DNA of 64,000 nt from Lachnospiraceae bacterium A4 (GCA_000403215.2 KE159538.1:1-64000); one strand, 5' to 3'; counted from the stretch's first letter, positions 28,901 through 38,581 are shown. A program made the numbers and translations. Notes: generated from the sequence alone by a model not told the origin.

Positions 28901-30330
28901 CCGCCATCCGCGTGCGCGACGAGCGCCATCAAGAGCGCACCCTCCAGCCAAGCAGCATGAAAAGAGTGCTGTTCACAAAAGAGATGCGCAAAAACTATAC
29001 GATTCTCTGCCCGCAGATGTCGCCGATTCACTTTGACCTCCTCGAGCCGACATTCCGAAGATGCGGCTATAATCTGGTCATACTGAACAACGACAACAAA
29101 GGCAGCATTGATATGGGACTGAAATATGTCAATAACGACGCGTGCTATCCATCTTTGCTGGTGGTTGGTCAGATTATGGAGGCTGTCCTCTCCGGCAAGT
29201 ACGACACGGATCATCTCGCAGTCGTGATGTCACAGACCGGCGGCGGGTGCCGTGCGACAAACTATATCGGATTTATCCGCCGTGCGCTGGAAAAGGCAGG
29301 TTATCAGCATATTCCGGTCATCTCGATCAATTTGTCGAAACTGGAGAGCAACCCGGGCTTTAAGCTGACGCCCATGCTGCTGCTGCGCGCTGTATACGCC
29401 ATAAACTTTGGGGATATCTTTATGCGGTGTGTCTACAGAATGCGCCCTTATGAGGCTGTTCCCGGCTCGGTGGAGGAGGTACATCAAAAATGGATTCGCA
29501 AATGCTGTGACTTCCTTGGCCGTAAATATATGTCCTTCCACACGTACAAAAAAATGTGCCGCGAGATGATTGCAGAGTTTGACGCTATCCCGGTGCTTGA
29601 TCTCAAGAAACCACGCGTCGGTATTGTCGGTGAGATTTTGGTGAAATTCTCGCCTGCCGCCAATAACCGTCTGGTAGAACTGCTCGAACATGAAGGCGCA
29701 GAGGCTGTCGTCCCTGACTTGATGGATTTTATGTTCTACTGCTTTTACAATCAGCTCTACAAAGCAGAGCACCTCGGCACCAGCAAGAAAGCCGCAAGGC
29801 TTTGCAAAGCTGGCATCAAGGCAATCCAGTCGCTCAGAAAACCGATGAGTGAAGCGTTTGCCGCAAGCCGCCACTTTATTCCGCCTGTGGACATCTTCGA
29901 GACGGCTAAAAATGCAGAGGAGATCGTCTCACTAGGCAATCAGACCGGCGAGGGCTGGTTCCTCACAGGCGAAATGTTAGAGCTGCTTCACACCGATACG
30001 CCGAATATCGTGTGCACACAGCCCTTTGGCTGCCTGCCAAACCATGTCGTCGGCAAAGGTGTGATCAAAGAACTGCGAAAACGCCACCCTGAAGCAAATA
30101 TTGTGGCAATCGACTATGATCCGGGCGCTTCGGAGGTCAATCAATTAAACCGCATTAAATTAATGCTCTCTACAGCACTAAAAAATCTAAATCACGCTGA
30201 GGAGACATCACAGACAAATAACACGATTCAAGGCGCTTCTATCAGCACGAAAAAACATTCAAAGAAACATTCGGGCAAAAAACGCTCAAAGGGCAGAAGA
30301 AAAGACAATGCCAAAAATAAATCAGCATAA
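25954..30330 (+). CDS. Large 2-hydroxyacyl-CoA dehydratase activase-type protein (BadF/BcrAD x2 + DUF2229)
   Basis: This 1458-residue protein joins two ASKHA-fold ATPase modules of the BadF/BadG/BcrA/BcrD type (about 8-270 and 320-580), a DUF2229 module and a C-terminal HgdB-like part. Each ATPase opens with a DIGSTTVK or DAGSTTTK phosphate motif. The iron-sulfur loops read [11 protein letters not shown] and [11 protein letters not shown]; the DUF2229 part starts with KCKGCTNSC. Related activators pass an electron to 2-hydroxyacyl-CoA dehydratases by ATP hydrolysis, but these giant versions are widespread in Clostridia and their substrate is unknown. No dehydratase subunit genes are adjacent. 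The tail is strongly basic. I start at the ATG at 25954; another lies at 25942. Confidence 0.88.
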   Translation: MNKKNKEFYTLGIDIGSTTVKVAILDAGHKLLFSDYKRHYANIRETLSSLLQDAYAKLGNLTLHPMITGSGGLTLANHLGVPFVQEVIAVSTSLQELAPKTDVAIELGGEDAKIIYFEGGNVEQRMNGICAGGTGSFIDQMASLIQTDASGLNEYAKNYQSLYTIAARCGVFAKTDIQPLINEGATKEDLSASIFQAVVNQTISGLACGKPIRGHVAFLGGPLHFLSELKTAFIRTLKLDEEHIIDTANSHLFAAIGSALNAKSDVQFSMSEMVDKLSSDIKMEFEVARMDPLFADEAEYDAFQSRHGSYHVKNAKLRDYHGKCFLGIDAGSTTTKIAVVSEDGTLLYSFYSSNNGSPINTAIASIQEIYSLLPDDAAIVHSCSTGYGEALFKAAFMLDEGEVETVAHYYAAAFFNPNVDCIIDIGGQDMKCIKIKNQTVDSVQLNEACSSGCGSFIETFAKSLNYSVQDFAKAALFAKHPIDLGTRCTVFMNSKVKQAQKEGAEVSDISAGLAYSVIKNALFKVIKVSDASELGKNIVVQGGTFYNDAVLRSFEKIAGCEVIRPDIAGIMGAFGAALIARERYQAAPEKSTTMLSIDQINALAFTTSLVKCKGCTNSCRLTVNKFSDGRSYISGNRCERGLGKAKTENDIPNLFAYKLERLFSYVPLPEVEAVRGRVGIPRVLNMYENYPFWFTFFTKLKYQVVLSPLSNRKIYEMGIESIPSESECYPAKLAHGHVEWLIKQNVDFIFYPALFYERNEFDEANNHYNCPIVTSYSENIKNNVEAIGRGEVIFKNPFMSFSKPALILQSLEKEFPELPAAELKEAVNAAWKELDAVRSDMYKKGEEVLAYLEKNHARGIVLAGRPYHLDPEINHGIPELINSYGIAVLTEDAVSHLAKPERPLIVSDQWMYHSRLYAAASYVKTRDDLDLIQLNSFGCGLDAVTTDQVNDILTNSGKIYTCLKIDEVNNLGAARIRIRSLLSAIRVRDERHQERTLQPSSMKRVLFTKEMRKNYTILCPQMSPIHFDLLEPTFRRCGYNLVILNNDNKGSIDMGLKYVNNDACYPSLLVVGQIMEAVLSGKYDTDHLAVVMSQTGGGCRATNYIGFIRRALEKAGYQHIPVISINLSKLESNPGFKLTPMLLLRAVYAINFGDIFMRCVYRMRPYEAVPGSVEEVHQKWIRKCCDFLGRKYMSFHTYKKMCREMIAEFDAIPVLDLKKPRVGIVGEILVKFSPAANNRLVELLEHEGAEAVVPDLMDFMFYCFYNQLYKAEHLGTSKKAARLCKAGIKAIQSLRKPMSEAFAASRHFIPPVDIFETAKNAEEIVSLGNQTGEGWFLTGEMLELLHTDTPNIVCTQPFGCLPNHVVGKGVIKELRKRHPEANIVAIDYDPGASEVNQLNRIKLMLSTALKNLNHAEETSQTNNTIQGASISTKKHSKKHSGKKRSKGRRKDNAKNKSA

Positions 30331-30356
30331 AAAACAGGGCTTTACGCCCTGTTTTT
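30331..30356. terminator. Bidirectional terminator between activase gene and DUF6881-like gene
   Basis: A hairpin AAAACAGGGC-TTTAC-GCCCTGTTTTT has a T run on the plus strand and an A run ahead of it that becomes a T run on the minus strand. It serves both convergent genes. Confidence 0.85.
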
Positions 30357-30367
30357 GCATGAAATAT

Positions 30368-30691
30368 TTATGAAATGAAATCAGCAGTCAAATTTCCGCG
30401 ATATATTTTCGTATTCCATAGTTCGTCAAATTCTTCTTTGGAAATAACCGCCGCATAGAAGCCTTCTCCCCATACCTTTGCATTCAATTCCTCAACGGTT
30501 GGGATTGGACACACTTCGATCACATCACGATACGGGTCATCATCAATCTTTACTGTCCTGTCCGCAAAGACGTTGATCTCTCTAAGTAAAAATCGGTTAT
30601 CTCCCAAATCCACTTCATAAAAATATACCACAGGGAGATCATCAGATTCAAACTCCATAAACAACTTTACATATTCAATCTCGTTTTCCAT
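30368..30691 (-). CDS. DUF6881-like small protein
   Basis: The 107-residue acidic product has the features I associate with DUF6881-type immunity-like domains: an early FESDDLPVVYFYEVD segment, a central REINVFADRTV strand, and a C-terminal ISKEEFDELWN helix. Proteins of this kind often appear as immunity partners in contact-dependent or polymorphic toxin systems, but also stand alone; no toxin gene is nearby. It follows asnS by 21 bases on the same strand, so it is probably co-transcribed with it. The assignment is from memory of the pattern only. Confidence 0.6.
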   Translation of the reverse strand: MENEIEYVKLFMEFESDDLPVVYFYEVDLGDNRFLLREINVFADRTVKIDDDPYRDVIEVCPIPTVEELNAKVWGEGFYAAVISKEEFDELWNTKIYRGNLTADFIS

Positions 30692-30712
30692 TGACGTCGC
30701 CTCGAAAAAGAT

Positions 30713-32095
30713 TTATAAATCGCAGTTGTTGACCGTTCTGGGGAATGGTATCACGTCCCTGATATTTCCCATTCCGGTCAAGTACATCACGCAGCGTTCA
30801 AAGCCAAGACCAAATCCCGCATGTCTGGCGCTTCCGTAACGTCTCAAATCCAGATAAAAGTCATAGTCCGCCGGATTCAGATGGCATTCCTGCATTCTTT
30901 TCTCGAGCACATCGAGCTTGTCCTCTCTCTGGCTTCCGCCGATAATTTCGCCAATTCCCGGCACCAGACAATCCATCGCCGCAACGGTCTTTCCATCTTC
31001 ATTGAGCTTCATATAAAACGCCTTGATTTCCTTTGGATAATCAGTTACAAACACCGGACGTCCAAAAAGCTTCTCTGTCAGATACCGCTCATGCTCTGTC
31101 TGCAAATCACAGCCCCATGATACCTTATACTCAAACTCATCATTGTGCTTTTCAAGCTCTGTGATGGCATCGGTGTAGGTAATATGTCCAAACTCTGAAT
31201 TTGCCACATGCTGTAATCTTTCAATCAGTCCCTTGTCCACAAACTGATTGAAAAACGCCATCTCCTCCGGCGCATTTTCCAGCACATAGTTGATGATATA
31301 CTTGAGCATTCCCTCTGCGAGCATCATATCGTCCTTCAAATCCGCAAAGGCAATCTCCGGCTCTATCATCCAGAACTCTGCCGCATGGCGGGTTGTGTTG
31401 GAATTTTCCGCGCGGAAGGTCGGGCCAAACGTATAAATATTTTTGAACGCCATCGCATAAGTCTCCCCGTTAAGCTGTCCACTCACGGTAAGATTTGTCG
31501 GCTTGTTAAAGAAATCTTTGCTAAAATCAACCTGACCGTCCACCATCGGCAGATTTTTCAAATCAAGTGTTGTCACTTGGAACATCTCGCCGGCGCCCTC
31601 GCAGTCGCTTCCTGTAATCAGCGGCGTGTGAACATAGACAAAATCACGCTCTTGGAAGAATTTGTGTATCGCATACGCGCAGAGCGAGCGTACCCGGAAC
31701 ACTGCCTGAAACGTGTTGGTACGCGGTCTTAAATGAGAAATTGTCCTGAGATACTCAAAGCTGTGTCTCTTTTTCTGCAAAGGATATTCCGGTGTGGAAT
31801 CTCCTTCAATCTCTATCTTCGTTGCCTGTATCTCAAAGGGCTGCTTTGCCTCCGGTGTCAGTGTCACGATGCCTGTCGCAATCACTGCCGCGCCCACGTT
31901 GAGCTTTGAAATTGCAGCAAAGTTGTCGAGTTTGTCGCTGTATACCACTTGGAGCGGCTCAAAAAATGTACCGTCATTGATAACCAGAAATCCAAAGGTC
32001 TTGGAATCCCGCCTGCTCCTAAGCCAGCCGCCGACCGTCACCTCCTGATCTGCATGCTCCTTATAATTGTGCTGTAATTCACGTATGTTTATCAT
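30713..32095 (-). CDS. asnS: Asparaginyl-tRNA synthetase
   Basis: The 460-residue class IIb enzyme has an N-terminal OB-fold anticodon-binding domain (about 15-105, with [17 protein letters not shown]) and a catalytic domain containing the AsnRS-type [21 protein letters not shown] segment and [13 protein letters not shown] (motif 3). It charges tRNA-Asn directly, so the organism need not depend on transamidation for Asn. The start follows AAAGGAA. The DUF6881-like gene follows in the same direction. Confidence 0.97.
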   Translation of the reverse strand: MINIRELQHNYKEHADQEVTVGGWLRSRRDSKTFGFLVINDGTFFEPLQVVYSDKLDNFAAISKLNVGAAVIATGIVTLTPEAKQPFEIQATKIEIEGDSTPEYPLQKKRHSFEYLRTISHLRPRTNTFQAVFRVRSLCAYAIHKFFQERDFVYVHTPLITGSDCEGAGEMFQVTTLDLKNLPMVDGQVDFSKDFFNKPTNLTVSGQLNGETYAMAFKNIYTFGPTFRAENSNTTRHAAEFWMIEPEIAFADLKDDMMLAEGMLKYIINYVLENAPEEMAFFNQFVDKGLIERLQHVANSEFGHITYTDAITELEKHNDEFEYKVSWGCDLQTEHERYLTEKLFGRPVFVTDYPKEIKAFYMKLNEDGKTVAAMDCLVPGIGEIIGGSQREDKLDVLEKRMQECHLNPADYDFYLDLRRYGSARHAGFGLGFERCVMYLTGMGNIRDVIPFPRTVNNCDL

Positions 32096-32251
32096 ACTTG
32101 TTTTTCCTTTCTTTCATTAAGTATTTGAATGTTTCCCCAAACAGAAAAAAGTCCATTCACCCTGCTTTCCATTATACCCTTTTCAGGCTATGTACGCAAT
32201 CATGTCTGGACTTTTTCCTGAATATTTTTGTGCGGGATACCGCACGCTGGT

Positions 32252-32473
32252 TTACTGGGCAACTTGCATCTGCGCCATCTCAATGATGTCTGAGATCTCC
32301 ATGCCAGATTTCTGTATGACGATTCTAAGTTCGTTCAGCTCCTCCATCTTCTGCATTTCCACAAGCTCATTCAGTTCTTCTTTCTCCTTCTTGATGCGTG
32401 TAGAAAGTGCTTCGATCAGCTCTTCCTTCTGTGCAATTTTCTCCTGTAATGATTTTTTTACTCCTCTTGCCAT
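32252..32473 (-). CDS. Small coiled-coil protein
   Basis: This 73-residue product is almost wholly a charged helix: heptad-like KEELIEALSTRIKKEKEELNELVEM, cut here to its core at about 17-41, then ELRIVIQKSGMEISDIIEMA. In layout it resembles the DUF4315-type small proteins found with mobile elements, but no element is seen here. The ATG follows AAGGAGAA. It lies about 155 bases from asnS and 85 from the hemerythrin-receiver gene, and is probably transcribed with neither or with the latter. Function unknown. Confidence 0.65.
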   Translation of the reverse strand: MARGVKKSLQEKIAQKEELIEALSTRIKKEKEELNELVEMQKMEELNELRIVIQKSGMEISDIIEMAQMQVAQ

Positions 32474-32558
32474 AGTTGTTCTCCTTATACCAACACATAA
32501 TTTTTTACTTTATATGTAAATATTATATGGACAAGAGAGGAAATTTATTCATACTTTT

Positions 32559-33929
32559 CTATTTTTTTACACGTCTTTTCTTCTCAAAAAAGTGATCGAC
32601 TTCTTTTTTGACAGTTTCTGGCGGCATAGATTTTGACAGATATCCTTCCGGTTTCAGCGCAATTACCTTGCTCACGCTCTCCTTGTCTACCTTGCTCGTC
32701 AAAAAGATTACTGGAATATCTGCAAATTCCTTCTCAGAGCGAATCATGCCAAGCACTTGGCTGCCATCACAGACAGGCATCTCGTAATCGAGCAGTATTA
32801 AATCCGGTCTGTCAAGTGTTATCCCCCGGATTGCAGACATTCCTGATTTTGCCGTAAGAACTTCATAATCTTCACGAAGCAAATCCGACATTGCCTTTAA
32901 CATAAAATCCGAATCATCCACCACAAGAACTTTCTTTTTATGGCTGATCTCCGTTTTTTCTACCTTGTTCTGGCTCAGATATTTACCTACCTCAGCCATG
33001 GCATTCTCCGTGATGATCGAGACACCGCCCTCAGTCTGAAGCTGCTCCGATGCAGTTGCACAGTAGGCAAAGTATCCCTTTCCTGTGTCAAACAGCAGGC
33101 TGTACTGCGGGCTCTGCTTCTCAAATACTTTTTGAAACTGCTCATAGGTCAGCAGTTGCTCCTCCTTCAGTTCAAACTGCTCGGAGTTTGGAAAATGTCC
33201 CTTCATGCGTTCTACAAGCTGCTTTGCAACATATCTCGAGGCATTCATCAGCATCACACTCACTGCCTCCGAGCTTGTATCCATCACACTGCCGATCGTG
33301 CTGACGATCAACTGCTCTTCAAATATCAGATAGAACTCCCATCTCTTTTTATCTCTAGTCCGATAGATCAGACGATAATAAATACCATCTCCAAATTTCT
33401 CCCCGCCGTAACAATTGCTGATCAGCCGTGCCTCTAATTGGAACATGCTGTGCAGGAGCCCCGCAAGCGTCTGTGACATCACTGCCTGTTCCTCCTCAGG
33501 CTGAAGATTCTCCCACTGCTTTACGTTCTCACCGCTCACGATCGCATGATCCTCTATCAATGAATGCCCAATCAGCCAGCCTGCACATACCCCCAGAAAA
33601 TGATTGACAGATTCCGGTGAATATTTATTCAACTCTAATTCTCTCTCAAGTGCCGGAATCGTTCTTTCACGAAAATTCCGATGAATGCGCCTGTGTACCT
33701 CAAGTCCCGCATAATCAATCGAAACCATGTATGCCTCCTCATCCGCAAAGTGCTTTAGCGCATGATCCCTGAAATACTTGATCGCCTCCTGACAAACCCA
33801 TTGGCTTTTCTCCTCCTGCTGTCCAAAATCAAACAGCTTGTTTAGAATACTGAACAGTTTCTTGTGTTCCTTGTCTATAATATCTACACCAATATTATAC
33901 CGTTCGTTCCATACTAATTGATTTCCCAT
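32559..33929 (-). CDS. Bacteriohemerythrin-CheX-like-receiver fusion protein
   Basis: The 456-residue protein has three parts. Residues 1-135 are a bacteriohemerythrin with di-iron ligands H22, H60, E64, H79, H83, H122 and D127. Residues about 150-300 resemble a CheX/CheC-type fold with NASRYVAKQLVERM (229-242), but the catalytic ExxN motif is changed to MxxN (M226, N229). Residues 332-456 are a receiver domain with D338, D339 and phosphoacceptor D381. It would sense oxygen, or bind iron or NO, and couple this to phosphorelay. No output domain follows the receiver. A related two-part protein is encoded at 42563-43441. The start follows AAAGGAGAA. Confidence 0.85.
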   Translation of the reverse strand: MGNQLVWNERYNIGVDIIDKEHKKLFSILNKLFDFGQQEEKSQWVCQEAIKYFRDHALKHFADEEAYMVSIDYAGLEVHRRIHRNFRERTIPALERELELNKYSPESVNHFLGVCAGWLIGHSLIEDHAIVSGENVKQWENLQPEEEQAVMSQTLAGLLHSMFQLEARLISNCYGGEKFGDGIYYRLIYRTRDKKRWEFYLIFEEQLIVSTIGSVMDTSSEAVSVMLMNASRYVAKQLVERMKGHFPNSEQFELKEEQLLTYEQFQKVFEKQSPQYSLLFDTGKGYFAYCATASEQLQTEGGVSIITENAMAEVGKYLSQNKVEKTEISHKKKVLVVDDSDFMLKAMSDLLREDYEVLTAKSGMSAIRGITLDRPDLILLDYEMPVCDGSQVLGMIRSEKEFADIPVIFLTSKVDKESVSKVIALKPEGYLSKSMPPETVKKEVDHFFEKKRRVKK

Positions 33930-34137
33930 GTGTTCTTCTCCTTTGCCCTCATAGTAACCGTTGATGAAATATCAATTTAAATAGTTGTATTCCTTAGATT
34001 ATAAAAATCCAGTATAATTCATTATAACATATAATATTAGTAATCGTTACCACTTTTTTCAATTTTTTCTAAATATTCCGCAGCATTCAAATGCGTAATT
34101 TTATCCTTCTCAGTATCGCTGATTTTTCAAAATATGC

Positions 34138-34177
34138 AAAAAAGAAATGCCTAAAATCCAATGTTTTCAAGCACTTC
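34138..34177 (-). terminator. Terminator of ssrA
   Basis: On the minus strand a long stem (34144-34177, about 14 pairs including G-U pairs, loop ATTG) is followed by six T (34138-34143), seven bases beyond the mature 3' end of the tmRNA. Confidence 0.75.
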
Positions 34178-34183
34178 TCTTCA

Positions 34184-34528
34184 TGGAGTAGACGGGAGTC
34201 GAACCCGTGTCCAAAAAACCATCCCATGTACTTCTACAGGTTTAGCTGATTGTTTCGGGCAAAGCCCCATTCCCTTCTATACAGGCGAACCAACACCCCC
34301 ATATAGTTAGTAGCTTCATGATACGCCCACATATGCAAAGCTTAATATGTGTCGTTTCCTACATCATCGATGCCTGAGTCCTAATGTGTAGGTGCACTAG
34401 GTCAGACAGCAGCCATTAGGCTGCGAATGCTAAATTATCTTCAGCGTTTAATTTTAATTGTGGATTTAACGCATACCTGCGGCCTGCTTCTCCATCTTCA
34501 AGTTCCCTGTCGAAACCTTTACTACCCC
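34184..34528 (-). ncRNA. ssrA: Transfer-messenger RNA (tmRNA)
   Basis: The 345-base minus-strand RNA starts GGGGTAGTAAAGGTTTCGACAGGG, cut here to the acceptor part GGGGTAG, which pairs with CTACTCC at the 3' end; the T-arm reads GGTTCGACTCCC and the discriminator base is A. The CCA end is not encoded. The tag reading frame ends LNAEDNLAFAA followed by TAA, typical of the proteolysis tags of Clostridia. The molecule rescues stalled ribosomes by acting first as tRNA-Ala and then as mRNA, with SmpB. The genomic strand also carries the pseudoknot-forming sequences that follow the tag. Its promoter and terminator are both recognisable. Confidence 0.97.
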
Positions 34529-34549
34529 TTGACTCGTCAAGGTTAGTTT

Positions 34550-34578
34550 ATCATATCAAAAAAAAATCAAACAGTCAA
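34550..34578 (-). promoter_or_regulatory. Promoter of ssrA
   Basis: On the minus strand TTGACT (34573-34578) and TATGAT (34550-34555) are separated by 17 bases that include a run of nine T. The 5' precursor would be about 15 bases and includes a CCTTGACGAGTCAAGG palindrome next to the processing site. Confidence 0.75.
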
Positions 34579-34694
34579 TAACTTTGGGCAAAATAAGTCA
34601 AAAATAACTTTTTAACAGATAATATTCTGACAAAAATTATTTCAAAAATGACAAAAATAGGATAAAATAGATTTTATAAGGAAGGAGTCCTCTC

Positions 34695-35117
34695 ATGAAA
34701 AATTATGACGAAATCAGAAACCACTTTTATGGAACACTAGGTTTTATTCAATTGCTTGATATGCGAATCACAGAACTCAAAGAGGGATATTGCAAGGGCG
34801 AAATGCCTCTGAGACCTGAAATTTTAAATCCGCTGGGCACCGTGCACGGCGGCTGCACCTTTGCACTTGCTGACACCATCGGCGGCAGCGCCGCACTGAC
34901 ACACGGCAAAAGTGTTGTGACTGTTGACAGCAATATTCATTATCTAGCGCCTGCATGCAACACCGAAAAACTGATTGCTGAAGCCAAAGAAATCAAGTAC
35001 GGCGCGACCATCGCTCTCTATGAAGTCAACGTCTACAAGGACGACGGCACGATGGTCGCCACCTCCACACAGTCCTATTTTATCGTATCAGACAGAGCGC
35101 CGGGCAGAGAAGATTAA
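34695..35117 (+). CDS. PaaI-family hotdog thioesterase
   Basis: This 140-residue hotdog-fold protein has the PaaI/YdiI-type core LGTVHGGCTFALADTIGGSA (about 51-70), with the HGG turn and the downstream acidic residue (D64) that acts in acyl-CoA hydrolysis. It should hydrolyse aryl- or acyl-CoA thioesters. The start follows GGAAGGAG. It converges on a phenylacetate-CoA ligase gene; together they could form and remove aryl-CoA esters, but they are not in one operon. The stop codon lies inside a perfect inverted repeat. Confidence 0.88.
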   Translation: MKNYDEIRNHFYGTLGFIQLLDMRITELKEGYCKGEMPLRPEILNPLGTVHGGCTFALADTIGGSAALTHGKSVVTVDSNIHYLAPACNTEKLIAEAKEIKYGATIALYEVNVYKDDGTMVATSTQSYFIVSDRAPGRED

Positions 35118-35128
35118 TCTTCTCTGCC
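35103..35128 (+). terminator. Perfect inverted repeat spanning the thioesterase stop codon
   Basis: A 26-base perfect palindrome (13-base arms GGCAGAGAAGATT and its complement) includes the TAA stop at 35115-35117 and is followed by GCACCTTTTC. It probably acts as a terminator for both convergent genes, though the T run is short. Confidence 0.6.
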
Positions 35129-35150
35129 TGCACCTTTTCATATATTACAT

Positions 35151-36458
35151 TTATTTGTTATAAAGATCTCTACTATCAATGACGCGCACTGCCTTGCCCT
35201 CGCTTCTGGTTATGGTCTTAGGCTCTACTACTTTCACATCTACTTTGATGCCCAGCATTGATTTTAAGCCTGACACGATCGAGCGCTCTCGTTCCGCCTT
35301 GTTAAATGCCGCATCTTCTGCCATCTGCGGTGTCTTTTCCACCTGCACCTCGATGGTATCATTGTTTCCGATGCGGTCTACGACAATCTGATAATTCGCC
35401 TCATACCCTTTATTTAAGAGTACCGCTTCAATCTGTGACGGCCATACATTGACACCCTTCACCACCATCATGTCATCGCTTCGTCCCATCGGCTTATGCA
35501 TACGAATGTGTGTACGTCCACAGGAGCATTTTTTTCTCGTCAGATAGCACAAATCGCGCGTGCGGTATCGAAGCAGCGGAAATGCTTTTTTGGTGATACA
35601 GGTAAATACCAGCTCTCCAATCTCGCCTTCAGGAAGCACCTCCCCCGTATCAGGATTGATGATTTCAGGGATAAAATGATCCTCCTGTATGTGCATTCCC
35701 TGCTGCTCCTCACACTCAAAGGAGACGCCGGGGCCAGAAATCTCTGTAAGTCCATAGATATCATACGCTTTGATGCCAAGTGCATTTTCGATACTTTTGC
35801 GCATTTCCTCAGTCCAAGGCTCTGCGCCAAAGATACCTGCCTTCAACTGAATCTTATCGCGAAGCCCTCTCGCGTTGATTTCCTCGCCGAGATTTGCAGC
35901 GTAGGACGGTGTGCAGCACAGAATCGTAGAGCCAAGATCTGTCATAAATTGAAGCTGGCGCTCTGTATTTCCAGACGACATAGGCAGTGTCAGACAGCCC
36001 ACCTTGTGCGAGCCGCCATTTAATCCCGGGCCGCCTGTAAAGAGTCCGTAACCATAGCATACATGGCACACGTCCTCCTTTGTGCCGCCTGCCGCTACGA
36101 TTGCCCTCGCGCAGCACTCTTCCCACACATCAATGTCCTCCTGTGTATAAAAAGCCACCACGCGGCGCCCTGTTGTGCCGCTTGTGGACTGAATCCGCAC
36201 GCACTCTGACAATGGGACTGCCAGCAGCCCGTATGGATACTGGTCGCGCAGGTCATCTTTGTTGATAAAAGGAAGCTTATGTAAGTCTTCGATTCCCATT
36301 ATATCTTCTGGTTTGACCCCTGCTGCGTCCATTTTATCCCGATAAAATGCCACGTTGTCATATACATATTTTACTTGTTTTACCAAGCGTTCACTTTGAA
36401 GCTTCTGAATCTGCTCTACCGGCATTGTCTCAATGTCCGGCTGATAATAATTTGCCAT
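35151..36458 (-). CDS. Phenylacetate-CoA ligase (PaaK type)
   Basis: The 435-residue AMP-forming ligase activates an arylacetate to its CoA thioester. It shows the ATP-binding loop STSGTTGRR (about 91-99), the YGLTEISGPGVSFEC segment with the aromatic-site motif, and a C-terminal small domain ending KAVRVIDSRD, with the lysine that contacts the adenylate. In anaerobic Clostridia such enzymes often accompany indolepyruvate ferredoxin oxidoreductase, which is absent here, so the true substrate may be phenylacetate, indoleacetate or another aryl acid. It starts after GAAGGAG and is divergent from the DUF362 gene and convergent with the thioesterase gene. Confidence 0.9.
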   Translation of the reverse strand: MANYYQPDIETMPVEQIQKLQSERLVKQVKYVYDNVAFYRDKMDAAGVKPEDIMGIEDLHKLPFINKDDLRDQYPYGLLAVPLSECVRIQSTSGTTGRRVVAFYTQEDIDVWEECCARAIVAAGGTKEDVCHVCYGYGLFTGGPGLNGGSHKVGCLTLPMSSGNTERQLQFMTDLGSTILCCTPSYAANLGEEINARGLRDKIQLKAGIFGAEPWTEEMRKSIENALGIKAYDIYGLTEISGPGVSFECEEQQGMHIQEDHFIPEIINPDTGEVLPEGEIGELVFTCITKKAFPLLRYRTRDLCYLTRKKCSCGRTHIRMHKPMGRSDDMMVVKGVNVWPSQIEAVLLNKGYEANYQIVVDRIGNNDTIEVQVEKTPQMAEDAAFNKAERERSIVSGLKSMLGIKVDVKVVEPKTITRSEGKAVRVIDSRDLYNK

Positions 36459-36581
36459 TTATTTTTCTCCTTCGCTTTAAATAATTAAAGTTATACATTT
36501 ATAAAGTGTAGCATGCTTTTTTATAAATGTTAACATTTTTCACTAAATTGTTTTATGGTTATATAAATTCGTCCATGTCAT

Positions 36582-36610
36582 TTGCAAAAAGTTCATTTAT
36601 GCGGTAGAAT
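36582..36610 (+). promoter_or_regulatory. Promoter of the DUF362 gene
   Basis: TTGCAA (36582-36587) and TAGAAT (36605-36610) are separated by 17 bases, about 31 bases ahead of the start codon. The presence of the promoter here rules out the upstream in-frame start at 36582. Confidence 0.65.
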
Positions 36611-36641
36611 AGTCAGTATAAGAATACGAGGAGGTTCAAAC

Positions 36642-37508
36642 ATGAAATCAAAGGTTTACTTTTCCAGGACAATCACACCAGAAAAAGTTGTAGAACTATT
36701 CCAATTAACAGGCAAAACGCTTGACGGCAACACCGCGATCAAAATTCACTCCGGTGAAGTCGGAAACCAGAATTTCCTAAAACCAGATTTCTGGAAGCCC
36801 GTCATCGACCATGTGGGCGGCACTGTCGTGGAGTGCAATACGGCTTATGAAGGCAGCCGCGACACGACAGTAAAGCATATGAAAACGCTGCGCGAACATG
36901 GGTGGAGTAAATATTTTAATGTAGAACTGATGGACGCCGAAGGTCCAGATCTTGAGCTTGCCATTCCCAACGGAAAGAAAATCAAAAAGAACTTTGTTGG
37001 AAAAACGCTGACCAGCTATAATTCCCTGTTGGTGCTCTCCCATTTTAAAGGTCATCCGATGGGCGGTTACGGCGGCGCCATCAAACAGCTCTCCATCGGT
37101 CTTGCGTCCTCCCTGGGCAAGGCTTATATCCACGGCGTGGGCGATACCAATAATTTTTGGGGCTCTGACCATGATTCTTTCCTGGAGTCTATGGCAGATG
37201 CCGCTTCCAGCATTATCGACTACTTTCAGGGCAATATTGTCTATATCAATGTCATGAAAAACATGTCTGTGGACTGCGACTGCTGCGCTGTGGCAGAGGA
37301 CCCCTGCATGGCGGATCTCGGCATTCTGGCATCGCTTGACCCGATTGCGATTGATCAGGCATGTCTTGATCTCGTCTATGCATCGGACGATCCCGGCAGA
37401 GACCACCTGATCGAGCGGATTGAGTCCAAAAATGGTGTCCACACCATAGAGGCAGCCGCCGACTTGGGTTTTGGCTCCCGCGATTATGAACTTATCACAA
37501 TAGAATAA
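36642..37508 (+). CDS. DUF362-domain protein without ferredoxin module
   Basis: The 288-residue product is a DUF362 protein: an N-terminal VYFSRT strand, IKIHSGEVGNQNFLKP (about 31-46) and the central NSLLVLSHFKGHPMGGYGGA segment, shown here as its core HFKGHPMGGYGGAIKQLSIG. A CDCCAVAEDPC cysteine cluster lies at about 209-219. Related proteins can carry two [4Fe-4S] ferredoxin motifs at the C terminus; this one does not. The function is unknown; a role in iron-sulfur or redox chemistry is often suspected. The ATG at 36642 follows GAGGAGG. It is monocistronic with its own promoter and terminator. Confidence 0.85.
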   Translation: MKSKVYFSRTITPEKVVELFQLTGKTLDGNTAIKIHSGEVGNQNFLKPDFWKPVIDHVGGTVVECNTAYEGSRDTTVKHMKTLREHGWSKYFNVELMDAEGPDLELAIPNGKKIKKNFVGKTLTSYNSLLVLSHFKGHPMGGYGGAIKQLSIGLASSLGKAYIHGVGDTNNFWGSDHDSFLESMADAASSIIDYFQGNIVYINVMKNMSVDCDCCAVAEDPCMADLGILASLDPIAIDQACLDLVYASDDPGRDHLIERIESKNGVHTIEAAADLGFGSRDYELITIE

Positions 37509-37512
37509 TTTC

Positions 37513-37540
37513 GAGCACTCCTTTTGCGGGTGCTCTTTTT
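37513..37540 (+). terminator. Terminator of the DUF362 gene
   Basis: A stem GAGCACTCC-TTTTGC-GGGTGCTC is followed by TTTTTG. It also lies at the end of the convergent queA gene. Confidence 0.8.
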
Positions 37541-37541
37541 G

Positions 37542-38579
37542 TTATTTGATAAACATCGCGTCCCCAAACGAAAAAAACCGATACTGCTCGCGCACGGCTT
37601 CCTGATACGCGCTGAGCACATGCCCGCGTCCCGCAAGCGCTGACACAAGCATGATTAGCGTGGACTCCGGCAGGTGAAAATTTGTGATCAGATTGTCCAG
37701 CACCTTGAATTGATATCCCGGATAGATAAAAATCTCTGTATCCCCGCTTCCAGCTAAGACTCTGCCGTCATCCCCGGCGGCGCTCTCCACGGTGCGGCAG
37801 CTTGTCGTTCCCACACAGATTACTCTGCCGCCTGCCTGTTTCGTACTGTTGATCGTGTCGGCAGCCTCCTGCGTCACTTGGTAAAATTCCGAGTGCATAT
37901 GATGATTGAGCAGGTTCTCCTCCTTCACTGGCCGAAAGGTGCCAAGTCCGACATGCAGCGTCACATAGGCGGTCTGAACGCCCCGCTCCTGAACCTTTTT
38001 TAACAATTCTTCTGTGAAATGCAGCCCTGCCGTCGGGGCTGCTGCGGAGCCTTCATATTTCGCATAGACTGTCTGATAACGGCTTTTGTCTGCAAGCTTA
38101 TGTGTGATATAGGGCGGCAGCGGCATCTCTCCTAACCGGTCGAGCACCTCCTCAAAGATTCCTTCATATTCAAACTGTATCAGACGGTTGCCCTCATCGA
38201 CCACACCGAGAACTTTTCCGGTGAGCAGACCGCCGCCAAAATGAATGACGGCGCCCTCTCTTGCCTTTTTGCCGGGCTTTACCAGCGTTTCCCAGATATC
38301 CTTTTCGCGGCGTTTGAGCAGAAGCACCTCAACCGCGGCGCCTGTCTCTGCCTTTGTCCCCATAAGCCTCGCCGGTATCACTTTTGTATTGTTCAGCACG
38401 AGACAGTCCCCTTCATTTAAGTATTCTGTAATATCTGTAAATCTCCTGTGTGCGACTGCACCGGTCTTCTTGTCAAGCACTAGCAGTCTGGAAGCCGATC
38501 TGTCTGCCAAAGGGTCCTGTGCAATGAGCGCTGGCGGCAGGTCAAAATAAAAATCTTTTTTTAATAATTCCTTTTGCAT
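37542..38579 (-). CDS. queA: S-adenosylmethionine:tRNA ribosyltransferase-isomerase
   Basis: The 345-residue enzyme transfers the ribosyl part of S-adenosylmethionine to preQ1 in tRNA to make epoxyqueuosine. It begins with [15 protein letters not shown], has the [15 protein letters not shown] segment and the conserved [25 protein letters not shown] and FSFGDAMFI parts near the C terminus. I start at the ATG at 38579; the GTG at 38585 overlaps the pheT stop. The gene lies 2 bases after pheT and shares the pheST transcript, so its expression may also follow tRNA-Phe charging through the T-box. Confidence 0.96.
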   Translation of the reverse strand: MQKELLKKDFYFDLPPALIAQDPLADRSASRLLVLDKKTGAVAHRRFTDITEYLNEGDCLVLNNTKVIPARLMGTKAETGAAVEVLLLKRREKDIWETLVKPGKKAREGAVIHFGGGLLTGKVLGVVDEGNRLIQFEYEGIFEEVLDRLGEMPLPPYITHKLADKSRYQTVYAKYEGSAAAPTAGLHFTEELLKKVQERGVQTAYVTLHVGLGTFRPVKEENLLNHHMHSEFYQVTQEAADTINSTKQAGGRVICVGTTSCRTVESAAGDDGRVLAGSGDTEIFIYPGYQFKVLDNLITNFHLPESTLIMLVSALAGRGHVLSAYQEAVREQYRFFSFGDAMFIK

Positions 38580-38581
38580 AA

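Noticed and set aside
26188-29874. Several antisense frames of 100-236 residues opposite the activase gene
   Set aside because: They follow from codon bias of the 1458-residue gene and show no domain features.
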